Source: Alphaproteobacteria bacterium (GTDB lineage Bacteria; Pseudomonadota; Alphaproteobacteria; Rickettsiales; SXRF01). From it: DNA of 10,631 nucleotides. Numbering within the stretch: position 1 is the first letter of the stretch; each line of letters begins with the position of its first letter. The notes beneath the pieces were generated by a model that saw only the letters and a list, made by a program, of their open reading frames with translations, was not told the origin of the DNA and searched no databases. The DNA lies in the NCBI GenBank assembly GCA_020050695.1, contig JAGVKI010000264.1, positions 1 through 10,631 of the forward strand. Direction: 5' to 3'. This document shows positions 5,619 to 10,631 of this stretch, piece after piece. The translations under genes and the position numbers were made by a program.

Positions 5619-6848
5619 ATGGCACTAATAGTACAGAAATTCGGTGGGACGTCGGTAGCCAATATTGAGCGCATCCGCAATGTCGCCACCAAAGTAAAAA
5701 AAGAACTCGATTTAGGCAATCAGGTAGCTGTGGTAGTATCGGCTATGTCGGGCGTTACCAACCAGCTAGTCGGCTATGTCAATGAGCTCTCGCCGCTGGC
5801 CACGCAAGCGGCCTGGAGCGAGTACGACCAGGTGGTATCCACCGGTGAACAGGTTACCTGCGGCCTGCTTGCATTATGCCTGCAGCAGATGGGTATTCCC
5901 GCGCGTTCCTTTACCGGCTGGCAGATTCCGCTGCAAACCGATAAGGCGCATGGTAAGGCGCGTATCACTCATATTGAGCCGGATGCTATTAATGCAGCGC
6001 TTGGCGAAGGCATGGTAGCGGTAGTGGCCGGTTTCCAGGGGATTGGCCCTGATGGGCGCATCACGACGCTGGGACGCGGCGGTTCCGATACGTCGGCGGT
6101 AGCGCTGGCGGCGGCCCTTAAAGCGCAGCGCTGCGATATTTATACCGACGTGGACGGCGTCTATACGACCGATCCGCGCATTGTAAGCGGCGCGCGCAAG
6201 CTTGATAAAATATCGTATGAAGAAATGCTGGAAATGGCATCGCTAGGCGCAAAAGTCTTACAGACGCGCTCAGTAGAAATGGCGATGAATCACGGAGTAG
6301 TAGTGCAGGTGCTTACCAGCTTTGCAGACGTCCCCGGCACATTATTGGTCAATGAGGAGGAAATTGTGGAACAGAAACGTATCACCGGCATTGCTTACAG
6401 CCGTGATGAGGCGCGCATTACGCTCACCGAAATCGCCAATATCCCAGGCATGTCGGCGGCGCTGTTCGGCCCGCTGGCCGATGCCAATATCAATGTGGAC
6501 ATGATCGTACAGAACATCACCGAAGATGGCCGCGCGACCGACATTACCTTTACCGTGCCCAAGGGCGACCTGGACCGTGCACTGGCAGCGGTAGAAAAAA
6601 CGCGCGACAAGCTCCAGTTCAAATCATTGCATGCCGATAAGAATGTAGCCAAAGTTTCCATCGTAGGCGTGGGCATGCGCAGTCACAGCGGCATTGCGCA
6701 GACCATGTTCAACGCGCTGGCGGAAAAGAACATCAACATCCTGGTGATTTCGACGTCTGAAATCAAAATCAGCGTGCTGATTTCTGAAGAATATACCGAA
6801 CTGGCAGTGCGCGCACTGCATGCCGCATTCGAGATGGAGCAGGCGTAA
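5619..6848 (+). CDS. lysC: Aspartate kinase (monofunctional, two ACT domains)
   Basis: A 409-residue aspartokinase that phosphorylates L-aspartate, the first step to lysine, diaminopimelate, methionine and threonine. The kinase domain (about residues 1-245) shows KFGGTS (7-12), VSTGEQ (73-78), the nucleotide-binding LGRGGSDTSA (151-160) and DVDGVYTTDPR (177-187). Two ACT domains follow (about 265-335 and 345-405), the usual site of feedback inhibition by lysine and/or threonine. The reading frame is open back to 5514, but the ATG at 5619 is the first ATG, has AAAGAAG 6 bases upstream and gives the family N-terminus MALIVQKFGG. Divergent from the PIN-like gene; its stop TAA directly abuts the ATG of the next gene. 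The length is that of the alpha subunit in alpha2beta2 aspartokinases, and a likely internal start is described separately. Confidence 0.96.
   Translation: MALIVQKFGGTSVANIERIRNVATKVKKELDLGNQVAVVVSAMSGVTNQLVGYVNELSPLATQAAWSEYDQVVSTGEQVTCGLLALCLQQMGIPARSFTGWQIPLQTDKAHGKARITHIEPDAINAALGEGMVAVVAGFQGIGPDGRITTLGRGGSDTSAVALAAALKAQRCDIYTDVDGVYTTDPRIVSGARKLDKISYEEMLEMASLGAKVLQTRSVEMAMNHGVVVQVLTSFADVPGTLLVNEEEIVEQKRITGIAYSRDEARITLTEIANIPGMSAALFGPLADANINVDMIVQNITEDGRATDITFTVPKGDLDRALAAVEKTRDKLQFKSLHADKNVAKVSIVGVGMRSHSGIAQTMFNALAEKNINILVISTSEIKISVLISEEYTELAVRALHAAFEMEQA
6355..6360 (+). promoter_or_regulatory. Internal Shine-Dalgarno AGGAGG inside lysC
   Basis: A perfect AGGAGG lies within the lysC coding region, 5 bases before an in-frame GTG at 6366. 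The sequence encodes the acidic linker NEEE between the kinase and ACT domains, so coding alone could explain it. However, it is the strongest ribosome-binding sequence noticed in this operon and is placed exactly where beta-subunit starts occur. Confidence 0.55.
6366..6848 (+). CDS. Predicted aspartokinase beta subunit from an internal start (nested in lysC)
   Basis: In-frame GTG at lysC codon 250 would give a 160-residue product consisting of the two ACT domains without the kinase domain. In the well-described alpha2beta2 aspartokinases (Corynebacterium glutamicum, Bacillus subtilis) the beta subunit is made in this way from an internal in-frame start at or near codon 250, and it forms the lysine/threonine-binding regulatory part. 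The correct site, AGGAGG with 5-base spacing, and the position relative to the domain boundary support the prediction. It remains an inference: no experiment is visible in the sequence, and the GTG also reads as an ordinary valine. Confidence 0.5.
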   Translation: MEQKRITGIAYSRDEARITLTEIANIPGMSAALFGPLADANINVDMIVQNITEDGRATDITFTVPKGDLDRALAAVEKTRDKLQFKSLHADKNVAKVSIVGVGMRSHSGIAQTMFNALAEKNINILVISTSEIKISVLISEEYTELAVRALHAAFEMEQA

Positions 6849-7169
6849 ATGGCGGTCACCTTTGAATGGCCCAGCGACAAAGCCGGTGGGGCTATCAAGG
6901 CGATATTCCATAACCCGGACCTCGGCACGCTGACATTGCAGTGCCACAGCGAAGAGGATGCCCTCTCCATACTACCCGAATTGCAGCAGTTTGATCCGCG
7001 CTGCCGGCAGCTGGAAGGCGTGATCATTATGAGCCGTGGCACGAATGCCCGCGGGCTGGTAGGTTGCCTGCTGGAGCAGGAACTGGTCGGGCAGGGCTGC
7101 ATGGACGAGATGGTAAAAGACTATGACGACCACAGGCGCGAAAGCGACGGTTTTGGCCAAAGATTATAA
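6849..7169 (+). CDS. Small protein of unknown function between lysC and the FabK-like gene
   Basis: A 106-residue soluble, acidic protein not recognised by family. It has no signal peptide or membrane segment. It contains four cysteines (32, 52, 73, 84) that are not spaced as a standard CxxC metal site. A hydrophobic strand VIIMS (58-62) precedes a helical stretch (68-90), and the C-terminus is charged (DYDDHRRESD). The ATG follows the lysC stop with no gap (TAAATG), and GGAG about 10 bases upstream inside lysC could serve as ribosome site, implying coupled translation. The opposite strand in this stretch also has open frames, but operon position and direction favour this one. Function cannot be stated. 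Confidence 0.75.
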   Translation: MAVTFEWPSDKAGGAIKAIFHNPDLGTLTLQCHSEEDALSILPELQQFDPRCRQLEGVIIMSRGTNARGLVGCLLEQELVGQGCMDEMVKDYDDHRRESDGFGQRL

Positions 7170-7201
7170 AAATTATAAACAGTAAGTCAGGCAAGAAATA
7201 T

Positions 7202-8218
7202 ATGACCACACTTAATACATTATGGGCGCGTGGCGCTGAATTCCTCGGCAGCAAATACGCCATCATGGGCGGCGCTATGTCGTGGGTGTCTGAGCATAAC
7301 CTGGTGGCAGCCATGTCCAATGCGGGCGCGTTTGGCGTTATTGCCAATGGCTCGATGCCGCCGGAACTGCTTGAAAAAGAAATTATCGCGACCAAGGCGC
7401 TGACCGATAAGCCTTTTGGCGTGAACCTCATCATCATGCATCCGCAACTCGAACAGCTGATCGAAGTATGCAAACGCCAGAACGTGACCCATGTGGTGCT
7501 GGCTGGCGGTATTCCCGGTGGCACTTCGATTAAGGCGATCAAGGATTACGGCGCCAAGGTGATTGGCTTTGCGCCTTCTGCCATTATTGGCCGCAAGCTG
7601 ATCCGCATTGGCGCTGACGCGCTGGTGATCGAAGGCATGGAAGCAGGCGGGCATATAGGCCCGGTGACGACGTCCGTGCTGGCGCAGGAAATTCTGCCTG
7701 TAATCAGTGAAGTCCCTGTATTTATCGCAGGCGGCATTGGCCGCGGCGAGGCGATTGTATCGTACCTGGAGATGGGTGCATCCGGCGTACAGCTTGGCAC
7801 GCGTTTTGTATGCGCAACCGAGTGCATTGCCCATGACAAGTTCAAGGAAATGTTTATACGCAGCGCCGCGCGCGACGCCATTCCTTCGGTGCAGATAGAT
7901 CCGGAATTTCCGGTGATTCCGGTGCGCGCCATTGCCAACAAGGCAACGGATGATTTCACGCGCTGCCAGCTGGAAGTGATTGCCCAGTTCCGCAGCGGCG
8001 AACTGGATAAAAAAGAAGCTCAGCTTAAGATTGAGCATTTCTGGGCGGGCGCACTGCGCCGCGCAGTGATTGACGGGGATGTCGAACACGGTTCTGTTAT
8101 GGCGGGCCAGAGCGTTGGGATGGTAAGTAAAATCCAGCCTACGCAGGAAATCGTCGATGAACTGGTCGTCCAGGCAGAGGATTATATTGCATCACGACAA
8201 AAGAGAAATTGTGCCTGA
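7202..8218 (+). CDS. FMN-dependent FabK-type enoyl-ACP reductase / nitronate monooxygenase family protein
   Basis: A 338-residue flavin TIM-barrel protein of the nitronate monooxygenase/FabK superfamily. Features: GGAMSWVSE near the N-terminus (23-31), SNAGAFGVI (39-47), KPFGVN (70-75), EGMEAGGHIG (144-153) with the likely catalytic His151, phosphate-binding GGIG (177-180) and LGTRFV (198-203). The C-terminal block with GAL..AV..GDVE.GSVMAGQ..G.VSK (283-310) closely follows the pattern I know from bacterial FabK (enoyl-ACP reductase II, last step of the fatty acid elongation cycle, NAD(P)H- and FMN-dependent). Nitronate monooxygenases usually lack this tail, so FabK-like activity is preferred, but the name cannot be fixed without alignment. 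The ATG has AAGAAAT before it, 32 bases after the upstream gene. The end overlaps or nearly abuts ptsP. Confidence 0.9.
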   Translation: MTTLNTLWARGAEFLGSKYAIMGGAMSWVSEHNLVAAMSNAGAFGVIANGSMPPELLEKEIIATKALTDKPFGVNLIIMHPQLEQLIEVCKRQNVTHVVLAGGIPGGTSIKAIKDYGAKVIGFAPSAIIGRKLIRIGADALVIEGMEAGGHIGPVTTSVLAQEILPVISEVPVFIAGGIGRGEAIVSYLEMGASGVQLGTRFVCATECIAHDKFKEMFIRSAARDAIPSVQIDPEFPVIPVRAIANKATDDFTRCQLEVIAQFRSGELDKKEAQLKIEHFWAGALRRAVIDGDVEHGSVMAGQSVGMVSKIQPTQEIVDELVVQAEDYIASRQKRNCA

Positions 8219-8240
8219 ACTAAGAAACGCAAGCATTTCA

Positions 8241-10475
8241 ATGTCACCACTGTATCTGCTGCGGCAGATACGCGACGTAATGGCGCAGGCCGCTACCGCG
8301 CAGGAGAGGCTTGATCTTGTCACGGAACTGATTGCAACCGGGCTTTCCTCGGAAGTGTGCTCGGTCTATTTGCTGCGCGCCGGTGACATTTTAGAGCTCT
8401 ATTCCAGCAAAGGTCTGAACGCAGCATCGGTGCACTCAACACGCCTTGGCGTAGGGCAGGGGCTTGTGGGTGAAATCGCATCGAGCGCGGAGCCGCTGAA
8501 CCTGGCCGATGCCAGTGCCCATCCTAAATTCGTGTATCGCCCGGAAACGGGTGAAGAAATCTACAACTCCTTTGTCGGTGTGCCGGTACTCCAGGGCGGC
8601 AAGGTCATCGGCGTACTGGTTGTGCAGGGTAAACTGGCGCGTGAATATACATCTGAGCAGGTCGAAGTGCTGCAGACCATCGCCATGGTACTTTCAGAAC
8701 TTGCGATTTCAGGCCAGCTGGTCGATGTGCAGGAACTCAAAACAGCTACCGGCGGCCTGATGTCGCAGCAGCTGATGGGCGTGCGCCTGTCGCCCGGCAT
8801 CACCAAGGCGGTTGCGGTGCTGCACCAGCCGGAACTGGTGATTACGCAGTATGTATCGGCGGATCCTGCAAAGGAAAAAGAGCGTTTCGAGCATGCGCTG
8901 CGCAGCCTGCAGGAACGGTTTGATCATTATATCCAGACAGCGGGCCTGACCGAAGATGACGAGCAGATGCAGATCATCGAGACGTATTTGCTGTTCACAC
9001 AGGATCGCGGCTGGATTTCGCGCATCAATGAGGCCATGGCCTCCGGCCTTACCGCTGAAGCGGCTGTGCGCAAGGTGCAGGGCGAACTTCAGGCCAAAAT
9101 GAGCCAGCTTGCCAGCCCCTATATCAAAGAGCGTATCCAGGATTTAGAAGACCTCTCCAACCATTTGCTGCAAGTGCTTCTGGGCAAGCCCATGGTGCCA
9201 CACGCCAGCGAATTGCCGGACGCGTTCATTGTGGTTGCGCGCACGCTGGGGCCTGCGGAACTACTGGATTACGACCATAAGCGCATCAAGGGCCTTATTT
9301 TAGAAGAAGGCTCGATGACCTCGCACACGGCGGTGATTGCGCGCGCTATGGATATTCCGGCGCTGGCCAAGGTCGCAAGCGCCACGGCCATTATTCAGCC
9401 TGGCGATACGGTGATACTGGACGCCGAAGAGGGCACGGTGTATGTGCGCCCGAACGACCAGGTCGAACAGATGATGGATCAGAGTATCCAGCAATATGCC
9501 CAGCGCGAAGCACAGTATGCCTCGCTGCATGACCTGCCAGCGGTTACGCGCGACGATGTGCGCATTTCGCTCAACATCAACGCCGGTCTTTTTGTAGATG
9601 CCGCGCAGGTACAGCAGGTGGGTATTGACGGCATTGGCCTTTACCGCACCGAACTTCCCTATATGACGTCGGAAACATTCCCGGAAGTAGAAATGCAGCG
9701 CAATCTCTATGCCGCTATGTATGAGCAGCTGCCGGGCAAGCGCATTATTTTCCGCAGTTTCGATATTGGCGGCGATAAGAAAGTTCCCTACCTGCATGCG
9801 GGCGAAGAAGAAAACCCGGCGATGGGATGGCGTGCAACCCGCATTGGCCTTGATCGTCCTGGAATATTACGCAAGCAGTTTCGCGCACTTATAGCAGCAG
9901 CAAATGGCGGTGATCTGCATGTGATGTTTCCATTCATTGCGCAGATCTCCGAATTGGACGCAGCGCGCCGCCTGCTCGATCAGGAACTGAAGGAAGCAGA
10001 TGTAAAACCATCGCTGGTGAAAGTCGGTATCATGATCGAGATACCGTCCATACTCTGGCAGCTTGACCAGTTGATGCCGCGCGTGGATTTTGTATCCATC
10101 GGCAGCAACGATCTCATGCAGTTTCTTTTTGCCTGCGATCGCGGCGCTTCGCACATGGCAGGCAGTTACGATACACTCTCCCCGGTGATGCTACGCCTGG
10201 TTCATGAGGTGGTTGAAAAAGCGCACGGCCATAAGGTCGAAGTCAGCTTTTGTGGTGAGATGGCGCGAAAGCCGCTTGACGCGCTGGCTCTCATTGGCGT
10301 AGGAGTAAGGAGCCTGTCGGTATCGGCGTCGGCCATCGGGCCGCTCAAGGCAATGATCCGCAGCGTGAACCTTTCAGAACTAACCTCGTATCTCCATTTC
10401 CTTCTTGGCTCGTCGGAGCCCAGTGTACGCCACTGGCTTTCGGCTTATGCCAGAGACCATGACATTGCTGTATGA
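8241..10475 (+). CDS. ptsP: Phosphoenolpyruvate-protein phosphotransferase PtsP (enzyme I of the nitrogen PTS)
   Basis: A 744-residue cytoplasmic phosphotransferase that takes phosphate from PEP and passes it to NPr (PtsO) and then EIIA-Ntr, a regulatory chain linked to nitrogen status and potassium balance. Domains in order: GAF sensor (about residues 15-160; binds glutamine in some homologues), PEP-utiliser N-terminal helical part (about 180-325), the swivelling domain with the phospho-histidine in GSMTSHTAVIARA (His362), and the PEP-binding barrel (about 425-720) with GIGLYRTE, FRSFDIGGDK, GSNDLMQF and catalytic Cys671 in FCGEMARKP. Length equals the family norm. The start chosen, ATG at 8241, fits the conserved PLYLLRQIRDVM start but has no ribosome site; a GTG at 8211, 8 bases inside the upstream gene and preceded by AGAGAAA, is a real alternative. 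Confidence 0.95.
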   Translation: MSPLYLLRQIRDVMAQAATAQERLDLVTELIATGLSSEVCSVYLLRAGDILELYSSKGLNAASVHSTRLGVGQGLVGEIASSAEPLNLADASAHPKFVYRPETGEEIYNSFVGVPVLQGGKVIGVLVVQGKLAREYTSEQVEVLQTIAMVLSELAISGQLVDVQELKTATGGLMSQQLMGVRLSPGITKAVAVLHQPELVITQYVSADPAKEKERFEHALRSLQERFDHYIQTAGLTEDDEQMQIIETYLLFTQDRGWISRINEAMASGLTAEAAVRKVQGELQAKMSQLASPYIKERIQDLEDLSNHLLQVLLGKPMVPHASELPDAFIVVARTLGPAELLDYDHKRIKGLILEEGSMTSHTAVIARAMDIPALAKVASATAIIQPGDTVILDAEEGTVYVRPNDQVEQMMDQSIQQYAQREAQYASLHDLPAVTRDDVRISLNINAGLFVDAAQVQQVGIDGIGLYRTELPYMTSETFPEVEMQRNLYAAMYEQLPGKRIIFRSFDIGGDKKVPYLHAGEEENPAMGWRATRIGLDRPGILRKQFRALIAAANGGDLHVMFPFIAQISELDAARRLLDQELKEADVKPSLVKVGIMIEIPSILWQLDQLMPRVDFVSIGSNDLMQFLFACDRGASHMAGSYDTLSPVMLRLVHEVVEKAHGHKVEVSFCGEMARKPLDALALIGVGVRSLSVSASAIGPLKAMIRSVNLSELTSYLHFLLGSSEPSVRHWLSAYARDHDIAV

Positions 10476-10631
10476 CCATCGAACCTAACGGATATACGGA
10501 AATTGGCGCAGTGCTGCGCGCTGCCCGGGAAGACCGCCACCTCAGCACCTATGAGGTGGGCCGGATGCTGCATATCCGCGCCCGTTATCTGGATGCGTTG
10601 GAACGCGGCGATTTCAAGGAACTGCCCGGCA
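10472..10631 (+). CDS. RodZ-like helix-turn-helix protein (partial, 3' end outside window)
   Basis: The first 53 residues of a protein that continues past the window. They match the N-terminal helix-turn-helix of RodZ-like proteins (HTH_25): IGAVLRAAREDRHLS, then YEVGRMLHIRARYLDALERGDFKELPG. RodZ links MreB to the membrane in cell-shape control; in many alphaproteobacteria a gene of this type follows ptsP and precedes ispG. The ATG overlaps the ptsP stop as ATGA, indicating translational coupling. The membrane segment and periplasmic domain expected of RodZ are beyond the window, so a plain regulator cannot be excluded. Confidence 0.88.
   Translation, partial: MTIEPNGYTEIGAVLRAAREDRHLSTYEVGRMLHIRARYLDALERGDFKELPG

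Noticed and set aside
7166..7183. Short repeat TTATAAAAATTATAAA between the small unknown gene and the FabK-like gene
   Set aside because: A single A/T-rich duplication of about seven bases; it could include a weak -10 box but has no suitable -35 hexamer, and no larger repeat or mobile-element end is present.
7220..8089. 289-codon open frame on the minus strand opposite the FabK-like gene
   Set aside because: It lies wholly within a clearly conserved enzyme gene; its peptide has no recognisable motif and a composition typical of a reverse-strand shadow.

Overview
The window reads as a chromosomal segment of an alphaproteobacterium of moderate GC content. The basis is gene content and order: a ubiG methyltransferase divergent from an aspartate kinase gene (lysC), followed by the nitrogen-PTS enzyme I gene (ptsP) and a RodZ-like helix-turn-helix gene, plus a Nit-family amidase typical of the same chromosomal neighbourhood. 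The genus cannot be named from the sequence. There is no rRNA, tRNA, CRISPR array, transposase or phage structural gene.

Layout, left to right. (1) Bases 2-1482, plus strand: a complete carbon-nitrogen hydrolase (Nit family) and a MarC-family membrane protein, closed by a hairpin that can terminate transcription from both sides. (2) Bases 1551-2140, minus strand: one membrane-anchored protein of unknown function with its own near-consensus promoter, a leader of about 120 bases, a strong Shine-Dalgarno site and a terminator. Its codon use differs clearly from its neighbours, so it looks like a self-contained acquired cassette. (3) Bases 2204-2947, minus strand: ubiG (ubiquinone biosynthesis). 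(4) Bases 2998-4516, plus strand: a TPR-methyltransferase fusion overlapping a RimI-like N-acetyltransferase. (5) Bases 4513-5406, minus strand: a 297-residue unknown protein whose acidic residues are spaced like those of a PIN-type nuclease. (6) Bases 5619-10631, plus strand: a compact run of lysC, an unknown 106-codon gene, an FMN-dependent FabK-type enoyl-ACP reductase/nitronate monooxygenase homologue, ptsP, and the start of a RodZ-like gene that leaves the window. Junctions here are zero to 32 bases or overlapping, which suggests one transcription unit.

The genes combine housekeeping metabolism (ubiquinone, aspartate-family amino acids, probably fatty acid synthesis, nitrogen-PTS signalling) with several uncharacterised genes placed between conserved ones. 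The points most worth a second look are a well-formed internal translation start in lysC that would make a separate two-ACT-domain beta subunit, a FabK-type reductase in this operon, the compositionally distinct cassette with its symmetric promoter region, and the PIN-like unknown protein. I see no convincing multi-gene defence or mobile system.
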